Shown here: in pieces, positions 26,193 to 41,784 of the stretch
How the letters are laid out: each line of letters starts with the position of its first letter
How positions within the stretch are numbered: position 1 is the stretch's first letter
Notes under the pieces: model-generated
What the model was told of the DNA's origin: nothing
The model's database searches: none
The model's input: the letters and a program-made list of their open reading frames with translations, nothing else
Position numbers and translations under genes: made by a program
Source of the DNA: Microbacterium telephonicum
GTDB lineage: Bacteria; Actinomycetota; Actinomycetes; Actinomycetales; Microbacteriaceae
Assembly (NCBI RefSeq): GCF_003651225.1
Contig: NZ_RCDB01000002.1
Coordinates: forward strand, 62,001 to 126,000
Direction: 5' to 3'
DNA length: 64,000 bases

Positions 26193-27124
26193 CGCTGGCC
26201 GAACAGCCCCCACGGCGCGTGCACGTGCGCGCGCCGGGGAAGGTCAACGTCTTCTTCGAAGTCGGCCCTGTCGAACCCGACGGCTACCACCGGGTCGCCT
26301 CGGTCTACCAGGCGGTCTCGCTGTACGAAGAGGTCTCGGCCGTGCACGCTGACGGGTTCACCGTCGCCGTCACCGGCGACGTCGACGTGTCGGGGGTGCC
26401 CACCGACGACACGAACCTCGCCGTCCGCGCGGCGCGCCTCGTCGCCGAGCACGCGGAATGGCCGGGAGGCATCCACCTCGACGTGCACAAGGGCGTGCCC
26501 GTCGCCGGGGGTATGGGCGGCGGGTCGGCCGACGCGGCCGCCGCGCTCGTGGCCGTCAACGAGCTCCTCGGTGCGGGACTGACCGGCACCGCGCTGCACG
26601 CCCTCGCGGCGACCCTCGGCGCCGACGTTCCCTTCGCGCTCCTCGGCGGCACGGCCGTCGGCACGGGTCGCGGCGACGAGCTCGCCCCGGCGCTGGCCCG
26701 GGGCCGCCTCGACTGGGTGCTCGTGCCCGACGCCGAGGGGCTGTCGACCCCGCAGGTGTACGGCACCCTCGACGACCTGCGCGCCGCGGCCGACATCGGC
26801 CCGGTGCGCCGCATCCCGTCGGTCGACCCGCGCGTGCTGCAGGCGTTGCGGCGATCGGATGCCGCAGCTCTCGCCGAGGTCGTCTCCAACGATCTGCAGG
26901 TCGCCGCGATCCACCGCAGGCCCGACCTGGGGGCCGTCATCGCCCAGGGCGTCGCACACGGCGCCCTGGCAGGGATCGTCTCCGGCTCCGGCCCGACTGT
27001 CGCGCTCCTGTGCGCGGATGCGGCGGCCGCCGCATCCGTCGCCCGCGCGTTCGTCGACCGCGGCCGTGCGGCCCTCGCCGTCCACGGCGCCGTCCCGGGC
27101 GCACGGGTCGTCGCCGTCGACTGA
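26189..27124 (+). CDS. ispE: 4-diphosphocytidyl-2-C-methyl-D-erythritol kinase
   Basis: A 311-residue GHMP kinase of the MEP isoprenoid pathway, phosphorylating CDP-methylerythritol. Motifs: APGKVNVFFEVGPVEPDGYH (substrate binding), the ATP-binding glycine loop PVAGGMGGGSADAAAALVAVN, and the C-terminal SGSGPTVALL. GTG start overlaps the preceding reductase stop. A gap of 64 bases with GGAAGG separates it from the acetyltransferase gene. Essential in organisms lacking the mevalonate route. Confidence 0.95.
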   Translation: MTLAEQPPRRVHVRAPGKVNVFFEVGPVEPDGYHRVASVYQAVSLYEEVSAVHADGFTVAVTGDVDVSGVPTDDTNLAVRAARLVAEHAEWPGGIHLDVHKGVPVAGGMGGGSADAAAALVAVNELLGAGLTGTALHALAATLGADVPFALLGGTAVGTGRGDELAPALARGRLDWVLVPDAEGLSTPQVYGTLDDLRAAADIGPVRRIPSVDPRVLQALRRSDAAALAEVVSNDLQVAAIHRRPDLGAVIAQGVAHGALAGIVSGSGPTVALLCADAAAAASVARAFVDRGRAALAVHGAVPGARVVAVD

Positions 27125-27188
27125 ACTTCCGAGCGCGCTGCTCCCACCGCATCCGACCATCCGATCCACTCGTCATCCGGAAGGCACC

Positions 27189-28517
27189 ATGTCCGAGAAC
27201 GACCGCCGCGACGCGCTCGCCGGCTTCCACACCGCAGACCTCGACCCGCAGCTGATCGCCGACGTCGCCCGGCAGGGGCTCGAGGTGCGGCGGGTCGACG
27301 ACGCGTCCCGCGACGAGACCGACCCGTGGCTGAACGCCGTCGCCCGCGGCTTCCTCGACGGCGAGCGCTCCGACGTGCAGCGCGAGGCGTTCTTCGAGCG
27401 CACCGCGTACCGCCGCAAGCTCGGGGTGTTCGACGGCGAGGCGCCGTCGGCATCCGTCCCGGTCGCGACCTTCGCGTCGTGGCAGGCCGAGCTGACCGTG
27501 CCCGGCGGCGCGATGCCGGCGTGCGCGATCAGCTCGGTGACCGTCGCGCCGACCCACCGCCGTCGCGGCCTGCTGCGCTCGCTCATGGCGGGGGAGCTGC
27601 GCACCGCCCTCGGTCACGGCTTCCCGATCGCGGTGCTGACCGTGAGCGAATCGAGCATCTACGGGCGGTTCGGCTTCGCGCCGGCCGCCGCGGCCGCGCA
27701 CTGGGAGATCAAAGTCCGCCGCGCCCGCTGGATCGGGCCCGTCGCACCCGGCCGCATCGACTTCCTGTCGCGTGAGGACGGTCGGGCTCTCGCGCCCGAC
27801 CTGCACGCGCGTACCCGGCTACGCTCGCCCGGCGAGATCGAGATGCCCGGCGGCCACTGGGACCGCATCTTCGGTACCCGCCCGGATGCGGACAAGCCCG
27901 AGAACCTGCGCGTGCTGCAGTACCGCGGGCAGGACGGCGCCGTCGACGGCCTCGTCGTGTATTCGGTCACCGAGAACCACGACGACTACTCGGAGTCGAC
28001 CGTCGACGTCGCGCTGCTGCTGGCGGCGACCGACGAGGCGTATGCCGGCCTGTGGCGGTTCCTGCTGTCGATGGACCTCATCGGCACGATCCGCGCTTCG
28101 GAGCTGGCTGTCGACGAGCCGCTGTGGTGGATGATCGCCGACCAGCGCGCCGCGACGATCACGGTGCGCGACCACCAGTACCTGCGCGTGCTCGACGTGC
28201 CCGCCGCCCTCGCGGCGCGCCGCTACGACGCCGCGGAGGAGCTGGTGCTGCAGGTCGACGACCCGCTGGAGATCGCATCGGGCGTCTATGTGGTGCGCGT
28301 GGACGACGAGGGCGCCGCGGTCGTCGACGTCGTCGACGACGCGCCGCCGGGGCTGGCGCTCAGCCGGCTGGGCGTGGCGGAGCTGTCGGCGATCCTGCTC
28401 GGCGGGGTGTCGCCGGTGACGCTCGCGCGTGCCGGGCGCATCGTCTCCGACGACCCGGCGCGCCTCGCCCGCCTGTTCGCGACCCCCACCGCCCCGCGCC
28501 TGAGCTTCTGGTACTGA
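27189..28517 (+). CDS. Eis-like GNAT N-acetyltransferase
   Basis: A 442-residue protein of the enhanced-intracellular-survival (Eis) family: two GNAT domains and a C-terminal sterol-carrier-like domain. The acetyl-CoA loop is ISSVTVAPTHRRRGLLRSLM (V-x-x-x-x-R-R-x-G), followed by VLTVSESSIYGRFGFAPA. In Eis the C-terminal carboxylate reaches the active site; here the protein ends LSFWY, an aromatic residue as in Eis (Phe). ATG 27189 is preceded by GGAAGG. Eis proteins acetylate amines including aminoglycosides; the native substrate here is unknown. The stop is directly followed by R1 repeats. Confidence 0.9.
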   Translation: MSENDRRDALAGFHTADLDPQLIADVARQGLEVRRVDDASRDETDPWLNAVARGFLDGERSDVQREAFFERTAYRRKLGVFDGEAPSASVPVATFASWQAELTVPGGAMPACAISSVTVAPTHRRRGLLRSLMAGELRTALGHGFPIAVLTVSESSIYGRFGFAPAAAAAHWEIKVRRARWIGPVAPGRIDFLSREDGRALAPDLHARTRLRSPGEIEMPGGHWDRIFGTRPDADKPENLRVLQYRGQDGAVDGLVVYSVTENHDDYSESTVDVALLLAATDEAYAGLWRFLLSMDLIGTIRASELAVDEPLWWMIADQRAATITVRDHQYLRVLDVPAALAARRYDAAEELVLQVDDPLEIASGVYVVRVDDEGAAVVDVVDDAPPGLALSRLGVAELSAILLGGVSPVTLARAGRIVSDDPARLARLFATPTAPRLSFWY

Positions 28518-28528
28518 CCCTCCCCGTT

Positions 28529-28637
28529 CCGGTGGTTGAGTAGCCGGCGCAGCCGGCGTATCGAACCCGTGCACCCGCCGCCGACGAGGGGTTCGGCGCG
28601 TTTCGACTCGTCGCTGCGCTCCTCCCTCGACGACCGG
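28529..28637. repeat. R1 inverted repeat, full copy
   Basis: Begins CCGGTGGTTGAGTAGCCGGC and ends CTCCCTCGACGACCGG; arms are imperfect inverted repeats with a GTGCACCCGCCGCC centre. Closely matches the copy downstream of hemL. Confidence 0.78.
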
Positions 28638-28652
28638 GAGGGGCCGCACCCC

Positions 28653-28724
28653 CCGGTGGTTGAGTAGCGCGCACAGCGCGCGTATCGAAACCCGTGCACC
28701 CGCCGCCGACGAGGGGTTCGGGGC
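28653..28724. repeat. R1 repeat, left half only
   Basis: CCGGTGGTTGAGTAGCGCGC through the GTGCACCCGCCGCCGACGAG centre, lacking the right arm. It is in tandem with the preceding copy and ends about 12 bases before the -10 box of the ABC-F gene. Confidence 0.72.
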
Positions 28725-28750
28725 CTCGCGGTCGCCTAGCCTGGAGGGCG

Positions 28751-30549
<1,799 letters not shown>

Positions 30550-30550
<1 letters not shown>

Positions 30551-30569
30551 CGGGCGCCATCCGGCCCGC
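30550..30569. terminator. Short hairpin between converging ABC-F and MarR genes
   Basis: GCGGGC (30550-30555) and GCCCGC (30564-30569) with an 8-base loop fill the 24-base gap between the two stop codons. A weak terminator candidate. Confidence 0.35.
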
Positions 30570-30574
30570 GCCGG

Positions 30575-34881
<4,307 letters not shown>

Positions 34882-34885
34882 GACC

Positions 34886-34926
34886 GGCGGGGCGTCGGAG
34901 CAGGCCCGAGCCTCCGGCGCCCCGCC
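34886..34926 (+). terminator. Terminator after GH53
   Basis: A stem of up to 15 bp: GGCGGGGCG (34886-34894) pairs with CGCCCCGCC (34918-34926) and GGAG with CTCC further in, around a 10-base loop. It begins 5 bases after the stop codon. Confidence 0.78.
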
Positions 34927-35006
34927 CACCATCCCGCACGGCCCGAGTCGCGGGCGTCGCCATGGCAGACTGGACGGGCGCGTGCGGACGCCTGCTCCGC
35001 GCGCAT

Positions 35007-35078
35007 TCCGCCGTGGTGTAATGGCAGCACGACAGCCTTTGGAGCTGTGAGGTCTAGGTTCGAGTCCTGGCGGCGGAG
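35007..35078 (+). tRNA. tRNA-Gln (anticodon TTG)
   Basis: A 72-base cloverleaf. Acceptor strands TCCGCCG (35007-35013) and CGGCGGA (35071-35077); anticodon stem ACAGC/GCTGT around the loop CTTTGGA, giving anticodon TTG (35039-35041); T-loop GGTTCGAGTCC. Discriminator G at 35078; CCA is not encoded. The glmU ATG begins at 35080, one base after the discriminator's neighbour. Confidence 0.95.
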
Positions 35079-35079
35079 C

Positions 35080-36543
35080 ATGACCGAGAACGCGCTCGAC
35101 ACATCCCTGGCCGTCGTCATCCTCGCCGCCGGGCAGGGCACGCGGATGAAGTCCGCGCTGCCCAAGGTGCTGCACCGCATCGGCGGGCGGCCGCTGGTCG
35201 GGCACGTGCTCGACACCGCGCGCGACCTCGCCCCCGCCCACGTGCTCGTCGTGGTGCGCCACGAGCGCGACCAGGTGGCGGATGCCGTCCTCGGCATCTC
35301 GCCCGAGGTCGTCGTCGTCGACCAGGACGAGATCCCCGGCACCGGCCGCGCCGTCGAGGTCGCGATGGAGCGCCTCGGCGACTTCACGGGCGACGTGCTC
35401 GTGCTCAGCGGCGACGTCCCCCTGCTCGACTACGACACCCTGGACGGGCTCATCGCCTCGCACCGCGCCGCCGGCGCCGCCGCGAGCCTGCTGTCGGCCG
35501 TCGTCGACGACCCGAACGGCTACGGCCGTGTCGTGCGCGAGGCCGACGGCACCGTGGCCCGCATCGTCGAGCAGAAGGACGCCACCGCCGAAGAGGCGGC
35601 CGTCACCGAGATCAACGCTGGCGTGTACGTGTTCCAGGCTGCTCCGCTGCGCGAGCGGCTCGTGCGCATCGGCACCGCCAACGCCCAGGGCGAGAAGTAC
35701 CTCACCGACGTCGTCGCGCTGCTGCGCGGCGACGCGCTCACCGTGGCGGCATCCGTCGTCGCCGACGTGACCGTCACCCTCGGCGTCAACGACCGCGCCC
35801 AGCTCGCCGAGGCGGGACGCCTGCTGAACCTGCGCACCGTGCGGCGCTGGCAGCTGGCCGGCGCCAGCATCCAGGACCCCGCGACGACGTGGATCGACGT
35901 CACCGCCGAACTCGCCCCCGACGTCACCGTGCTTCCCAACACCCACATCCTGCGTGCCACCGTGGTCGCCGCGGGGTCGACGATCGGCCCCGACACGTCG
36001 CTCGTGGACTGCGAGGTGGGGGAGGGTGCGACCGTCCGTCGCACCGACGCGACCCTCGCCGTCGTCGGCGCCGGGGCCACCGTCGGACCGTTCGCCTACC
36101 TCCGCCCCGGCACGCAGCTCGCCGCCGGCGGCAAGATCGGCACGTTCGTCGAGACCAAGAACTCCGTCATCGGCGAGGGCAGCAAGGTGCCGCACCTGTC
36201 GTACATCGGCGACACGACGATCGGCCGCGGCGTCAACCTCGGCGCGGGCGCGATCACGGCGAATTACGACGACGTCGCCAAGCATCGCACCGAGATCGGC
36301 GACGAGGTGCACTCCGGCTCGCACAACGTCTTCGTCGCGCCCGTTAGGATCGGAGATGGCGCCAAGACCGGCGCCGGCGCCGTCATCCGCAAGGACGTCC
36401 CCGCCGGTGCGCTGGCCCTCAGCGTCGCCCCTCAGCGCAACGTCGAGGGATGGGTCGAGAACAACCGACAGGGCACCGCCGCGGCAGAGGCCGCCGCACG
36501 GGCCCGCACCGGAGAGAAAGCGGACGATGGGTCGCAAGAATAA
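35080..36543 (+). CDS. glmU: Bifunctional GlcN-1-P acetyltransferase / GlcNAc-1-P uridyltransferase
   Basis: A 487-residue cytoplasmic enzyme making UDP-GlcNAc for peptidoglycan. The N-terminal uridyltransferase has VVILAAGQGTRMKSALPKVLH and VLVLSGDVPLLD; the C-terminal left-handed beta-helix acetyltransferase shows hexapeptide repeats and FVETKNSVIGEGSKVPHLSYIGDTTIGRGVNLGAGAITANYD. The ATG lies immediately after tRNA-Gln with no room for an independent Shine-Dalgarno; the nearest GGAG is inside the tRNA acceptor strand. Translation of a tRNA-processed, near-leaderless message is inferred. Its 3' end overlaps prs by 17 bases. Confidence 0.95.
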   Translation: MTENALDTSLAVVILAAGQGTRMKSALPKVLHRIGGRPLVGHVLDTARDLAPAHVLVVVRHERDQVADAVLGISPEVVVVDQDEIPGTGRAVEVAMERLGDFTGDVLVLSGDVPLLDYDTLDGLIASHRAAGAAASLLSAVVDDPNGYGRVVREADGTVARIVEQKDATAEEAAVTEINAGVYVFQAAPLRERLVRIGTANAQGEKYLTDVVALLRGDALTVAASVVADVTVTLGVNDRAQLAEAGRLLNLRTVRRWQLAGASIQDPATTWIDVTAELAPDVTVLPNTHILRATVVAAGSTIGPDTSLVDCEVGEGATVRRTDATLAVVGAGATVGPFAYLRPGTQLAAGGKIGTFVETKNSVIGEGSKVPHLSYIGDTTIGRGVNLGAGAITANYDDVAKHRTEIGDEVHSGSHNVFVAPVRIGDGAKTGAGAVIRKDVPAGALALSVAPQRNVEGWVENNRQGTAAAEAAARARTGEKADDGSQE

Positions 36544-37549
36544 GGCTGACCACGACGGCATCGCCCCCGGGCTGGTCGTCAAGACCAAGAAGCGGCTCAT
36601 CGTCGCGTCGGGCAGCTCGCACCCCGAGCTCGCCGCGGCCGTCGCCCGTGAGCTCGGCACCGAGCTCGCCCCGACCGAGCACCGCACGTTCGCGTCCGGC
36701 GAGATCCTGACGCGTTTCGAGATCTCGGTGCGCGGCGGCGACATCTTCCTCATCCAGTCCTTCGGCCCGCCGGTCAACGAGTGGATGATGGAGCTGCTGA
36801 TCATGCTGGATGCCGCCAAGCGCGCGTCCGCCAAGCGCATCACCGTCGTCGCCCCGTACTACCCCTACTCGCGGCAGGACAAGAAGGGGCGCGGGCGCGA
36901 GCCGATCAGTGCACGTCTGGTCGCAGACCTGTTCAAGACCGCCGGTGCCGACCGCGTGATGAGCGTCGACCTGCACGCCGCGCAGATCCAGGGTTTCTTC
37001 GACGGCCCCGTCGACCACCTCTTCGCCAAGCCGGTGCTGCTGCAGCACTTCCAGGACACGCTGTCGGCCGAGGACCGCGAGAAGCTGACGGTCGTCTCGC
37101 CCGACACCGGTCGCGTGCGCGTGGCCGACCAGTGGTCCGACTCGCTCGGCGCGCCGCTGGCGATCATCCACAAGCGCCGCGACCCGAACGTCGCCAACCA
37201 GGTCACGGTCAACGAGATCGTCGGAAAGGTCGAGGGGCGCGTCTGCCTCCTCGTCGACGACATGATCGACACCGGCGGCACGATCGTGAAGGCCGCGCAG
37301 GCGCTCAAGGCCGACGGTGCCGAACGCGTCATCGTCGCGGCCACCCACGCCGTCTTCAGCGACCCGGCCGTCGAGCGGCTGCAGGATGCCGCGATCGACG
37401 AGGTCGTGGTCACCGACACGCTGCCGCTGCCGGCCGAGAAGCAGTTCCCGGGGCTGACGATCCTGCCGATCGCGCCGCTGCTGGCCCGCGCCATCCACGA
37501 GGTGTTCGAGGACGGCTCGGTCACGAGCATGTTCGACGGCGCCGCCTGA
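36527..37549 (+). CDS. prs: Ribose-phosphate pyrophosphokinase
   Basis: A 340-residue PRPP synthetase, supplying PRPP for nucleotides, His and Trp. Motifs: RTFASGEILTRFEISVRGGDIFLIQSF, the catalytic APYYPYSRQDKKGRGREPISARLVADL, the metal-binding VDLHAAQIQGFF, and the PRPP loop LLVDDMIDTGGTIVKAA. ATG 36527 lies within the last codons of glmU and is preceded by GGAGAGAAAG. The glmU-prs pairing is conserved in bacteria. Confidence 0.96.
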   Translation: MGRKNKADHDGIAPGLVVKTKKRLIVASGSSHPELAAAVARELGTELAPTEHRTFASGEILTRFEISVRGGDIFLIQSFGPPVNEWMMELLIMLDAAKRASAKRITVVAPYYPYSRQDKKGRGREPISARLVADLFKTAGADRVMSVDLHAAQIQGFFDGPVDHLFAKPVLLQHFQDTLSAEDREKLTVVSPDTGRVRVADQWSDSLGAPLAIIHKRRDPNVANQVTVNEIVGKVEGRVCLLVDDMIDTGGTIVKAAQALKADGAERVIVAATHAVFSDPAVERLQDAAIDEVVVTDTLPLPAEKQFPGLTILPIAPLLARAIHEVFEDGSVTSMFDGAA

Positions 37550-37592
37550 CGGGCGCCGCCCGGACGGTGCCGCACTCCCGCCGGAGTTCTAG

Positions 37593-38450
<858 letters not shown>

Positions 38451-38484
38451 CCGGATAAACCCGCTCCGTCATCTCTCAGCGCAC

Positions 38485-38511
38485 ATGCCCCGGTCGATAC
38501 GATCGGGGCAT
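38485..38511. promoter_or_regulatory. Palindrome covering the -10 box and start codon of the P-type ATPase gene
   Basis: ATGCCCCGGTCG (38485-38496) and CGATCGGGGCAT (38500-38511) are inverted repeats, 11 of 12 pairs plus one G-T, with a 3-base centre. The right arm includes part of the -10 TACGAT (38498-38503) and the first two bases of the ATG (38510). It could be an operator that blocks the promoter or a terminator for the upstream reductase. Confidence 0.6.
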
Positions 38512-41197
38512 GTCCGCGTCCACGGCACCGACAGACCTGTCCCTCGACGCCCCCTACGCCCTCGATCCGGATGACGTGCGCGCGCGTCTGGGGTCGGGCG
38601 AGGCGGGCCTGGATCCCGAGGACGCGGCGTCCCGACTGGCCGCGGTCGGCCCGAACGAGCTGCCCGAGCCGAAGCGCACGCCCGCCTGGCTGCGGTTCCT
38701 GTCGCACTTCAACGACACGCTGATCTTCATCCTGCTCGCGTCCGCCGTGATCAAGGCGGTCATGGCCGACTGGCTCGACTTCTGGGTGATCGTCTCGGTG
38801 ACGATCATCAACGCCGTCATCGGCTATGTGCAGGAGGGACGGGCCGAGAAGGCCCTCGCCGGCATCCGCGGGATGCTGTCGGCCGACGCGTACGTGCGGC
38901 GCGCGGGCGCGTGGGCGACGATCCCCGCGCGTGAGCTCGTGCCGGGCGACCTCGTGCGCATCATGCCGGGCGACAAGGTGCCGGCCGACCTGCGGCTGGT
39001 ACAGGCGCACCAGCTGCGCATCGACGAGGCGGCGCTGACGGGGGAGTCGGTTCCGGCGTCGAAGCAGACCACCGCCGTCGATGCGGCCGCCGGCGTCGGC
39101 GATCGCGCGTCGATGGCGTTCTCCGGCACCATCGTGTCGGCGGGCCAGGGACAGGGCGTCGTCACCGGCACCGGCGCGCACACCGAGATCGGCCGCATCC
39201 AGACCCTCGTCGGCGACGCGGGGTCGCTGCAGACACCGCTGACGCGTCAGCTCGACGCGTTCGGCAAGGTGCTCACCCTCGTCATCCTCGGGATGGCGCT
39301 CGTGATGCTGCTGATCGGACGGTACGGGCACGGGATGCCGTTCGCCGAGCTCATCTCGGCGACCATCGGCTTCGCCGTCGCCGCGATCCCGGAGGGTCTT
39401 CCGGCGCTCGTGACGATCACCCTCGCCATCGGCGTGCAGCAGATGGCCAAGCGCCGTGCCATCACCCGCAAGCTCACGGCCGTCGAGACGCTCGGCTCGG
39501 TGACGTCGGTCTGCTCCGACAAGACCGGCACCCTCACCAAGAACGAGATGACGGTGCGGCGCATCGTCACCCCCGTCGCCCGCTATGACGTCGACGGCCT
39601 CGGCTACGACCCCGAGGGGGCGATCACCCCGACGGGCGGCCGCGATCTCGCGGCGCTGCTCGCCGTCGCCGACCTCTGCAACGATGCCGACATCGTCCCG
39701 GATGCGGCCACCGGCCGCTGGAGCCTCGTCGGCGAGCCGACCGAAGGGGCCCTGAAGGTCGTCGCGATGAAGGGCGGGGCGGCCGGGCAGCCCGCCGCAC
39801 GCATCGGCGTCGTGCCGTTCGACTCGGCGAACAAGTTCATGGCGACCCTCGACGAGGCCCCGGGCGGCAGCAGGGTGATCCTCGTGAAGGGCGCTCCCGA
39901 CCGTCTGCTCGACCGGGCGCTCACCCAGCGCGGCGGCGCCGGCGCCGAGCCGGTCGACCGTGCGTTCTGGGAGGCCGCGATCGACGAGCTCAGCGCCCAG
40001 GGGCTGCGGGTCCTCGCCGCCGCACGCAAGCCCACGCGTGCCGACGAGGTCGAGATCGACGACCTCGTCGACCTGGAGTTCCTGGGGCTGTGGGGCATCG
40101 TCGACCCGCCGCGGCCCGAGGCGATCGAGGCGATCGCCGACTGCCACACCGCCGGCATCCGCGTGAAAATGATCACGGGAGACCACGCCGGTACCGCGAC
40201 GGCGATCGCGCGGGAGATGGGCATCGTCGGCGACGGCGCCGCCGTGCTCACCGGTGCCGAGCTCGAGGCGATGAGCCAGGAGCAACTGAAGGCGGTCGTG
40301 CAGGACGTCGATGTGTACGCCCGCACGAGTCCCGAGCACAAGATCCGCATCGTGCGCGCCCTGCAGGCGCACGACGAGGTGGTCGCGATGACCGGCGACG
40401 GTGTCAACGACGCGCCCGCCCTCACGCGCGCCGACGTCGGCGTCGCGATGGGCATCAAGGGCACCGAGGCGACGAAGGAGGCCGCCGAGATCGTGCTGGC
40501 CGACGACAACTTCGCGACCATCCGCAGCGCCATCCGCGAGGGGCGGCGCATCTACGACAACCTGCGCAAGTCGGTCGTCTTCCTGCTGCCGACCAACGGC
40601 GCGCAGTCGCTCGTCATCCTCGTCGCGATCGTGTTCGGCCTGACCCTGCCCCTGACGCCGGTGCAGGTGCTGTGGGTGAACATGGTCACCGCCGTGACCC
40701 TCTCCCTCGCCCTGGCGTACGAGCCCGCCGAGCCCGGCATCATGACGCGTCCGCCGCGGCGGACGGGCGGGTCGATCATCTCCCTGCGGGAACTGGGGTA
40801 CGTGCTGCTGGTGTCCGTGCTCATCGGTGGGGCGACGCTCGGCATCTTCGGCGGGGTGATCGCCGCCGGGCACGACGTCGATTACGCCCGCACCGAGGCG
40901 GTAACGATGCTCGCGCTCGGCCAGACGGCGTTCCTGCTGAACTGCCGGTTCTCGAGCCGGTCGAGCCTCACCCTCGACGTGCTGCGCGGCAACCGCGTCG
41001 TGTGGTGGTCGATCGCGGCGCTGGTCGTGCTGCAGCTGATCTACACCTACGTCCCCTTCATGAACACGCTCTTCGACTCGCGTCCGCTCGCGGCGCAGGA
41101 CTGGCTGCTGCCGATCGGCCTGTCGATCGCGATCTTCCTCGTCGTCGAAGTGCTCAAGGCGGTGCGCCGGCGCGACGGCCGTGCGGATTCAATGTGA
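38510..41197 (+). CDS. Cation-transporting P-type ATPase (P2-like)
   Basis: An 895-residue membrane ATPase. An N-terminal cation_ATPase_N segment ([16 protein letters not shown]) is followed by the actuator TGES ([14 protein letters not shown]), the phosphorylated D337 in [10 protein letters not shown] and the hinge [12 protein letters not shown]; ten helices are expected. Ion-site residues differ from SERCA: M4 keeps PEGLPA, but M5 reads NGAQSLV where SERCA has an acidic residue after Asn, and M6 reads WVNMVTAV where SERCA has an Asp. Canonical calcium specificity is therefore doubtful. ATG 38510 is 6 bases after TACGAT (leaderless). Confidence 0.92.
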   Translation: MSASTAPTDLSLDAPYALDPDDVRARLGSGEAGLDPEDAASRLAAVGPNELPEPKRTPAWLRFLSHFNDTLIFILLASAVIKAVMADWLDFWVIVSVTIINAVIGYVQEGRAEKALAGIRGMLSADAYVRRAGAWATIPARELVPGDLVRIMPGDKVPADLRLVQAHQLRIDEAALTGESVPASKQTTAVDAAAGVGDRASMAFSGTIVSAGQGQGVVTGTGAHTEIGRIQTLVGDAGSLQTPLTRQLDAFGKVLTLVILGMALVMLLIGRYGHGMPFAELISATIGFAVAAIPEGLPALVTITLAIGVQQMAKRRAITRKLTAVETLGSVTSVCSDKTGTLTKNEMTVRRIVTPVARYDVDGLGYDPEGAITPTGGRDLAALLAVADLCNDADIVPDAATGRWSLVGEPTEGALKVVAMKGGAAGQPAARIGVVPFDSANKFMATLDEAPGGSRVILVKGAPDRLLDRALTQRGGAGAEPVDRAFWEAAIDELSAQGLRVLAAARKPTRADEVEIDDLVDLEFLGLWGIVDPPRPEAIEAIADCHTAGIRVKMITGDHAGTATAIAREMGIVGDGAAVLTGAELEAMSQEQLKAVVQDVDVYARTSPEHKIRIVRALQAHDEVVAMTGDGVNDAPALTRADVGVAMGIKGTEATKEAAEIVLADDNFATIRSAIREGRRIYDNLRKSVVFLLPTNGAQSLVILVAIVFGLTLPLTPVQVLWVNMVTAVTLSLALAYEPAEPGIMTRPPRRTGGSIISLRELGYVLLVSVLIGGATLGIFGGVIAAGHDVDYARTEAVTMLALGQTAFLLNCRFSSRSSLTLDVLRGNRVVWWSIAALVVLQLIYTYVPFMNTLFDSRPLAAQDWLLPIGLSIAIFLVVEVLKAVRRRDGRADSM

Positions 41198-41289
41198 ACG
41201 CATAGGTCGCCGCCGGGTGGCGCCGAGGGCGGCCGGGTTAGCGTGGAGGAAGCCCCCGCCCGGGTGGGCGCGACAACAGGAGGACCGTC

Positions 41290-41784
41290 ATGATCCGCAC
41301 CATCGCCGTACCCCGTCCCGTCCGCGCCGGCGCCGCCGTGGCATCCGTGCTCGGCATCGCCGCCCTCGCCGGCTGCGCCGCCGGAGGCACCGCGGCGGAG
41401 ACCCCCGTCGCCGAGGAGACCACCGCCTCGACCCCTTCCGCCGAGGAGACGGGGTCGACCGGCTCGGCGGGTGCGGATGCCGCCGGCGCCTACGCCGACG
41501 GCACCTACACGGCCGAGGGCTCCTACCAGACGCCCGAGTCGGTCGAGACGATCAGCGTCACGATCACCCTCGAGGGCGACGTCGTCACGGCCGTCGAGGT
41601 GACCGGCGACCCGCAGAAGCGGGAGTCGGAGCAGTACCAGTCGCAGTTCATCGGCGGCATCTCCGACGAGGTCGTGGGCCAGAACATCGACGACCTGTCC
41701 GTGTCGCGTGTCGCGGGCTCCTCGCTCACGAGCGGCGGCTTCAACGCGGCGCTCGAGGAGATCAAGGCCGAAGCGGCCGCCTGA
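41290..41784 (+). CDS. FMN-binding-domain lipoprotein (flavinylated redox carrier)
   Basis: A 164-residue exported lipoprotein: lipobox ALAGC with Cys29, a Thr/Glu/Ser-rich linker (about 35-65), then an FMN_bind domain from YADGTYTAEGSYQ to the C-terminus. The flavin-attachment region reads VAGSSLTSGG (141-150) and corresponds to the SGATxTS motif of NqrC/RnfG proteins; the acceptor would be Ser145 or Thr147. The next gene is apbE, the transferase that makes this bond, then a membrane oxidoreductase. It should act as an electron carrier on the outer face. TAGCGT at 41239-41244 and AGGAGG before the ATG indicate its own promoter and ribosome site. Confidence 0.92.
   Translation: MIRTIAVPRPVRAGAAVASVLGIAALAGCAAGGTAAETPVAEETTASTPSAEETGSTGSAGADAAGAYADGTYTAEGSYQTPESVETISVTITLEGDVVTAVEVTGDPQKRESEQYQSQFIGGISDEVVGQNIDDLSVSRVAGSSLTSGGFNAALEEIKAEAAA

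Noticed and set aside
35007-35078. tRNA-Gln as a phage or island attachment site
   Set aside because: No integrase, no duplicated 3' tRNA end, and the conserved genes glmU and prs follow immediately.
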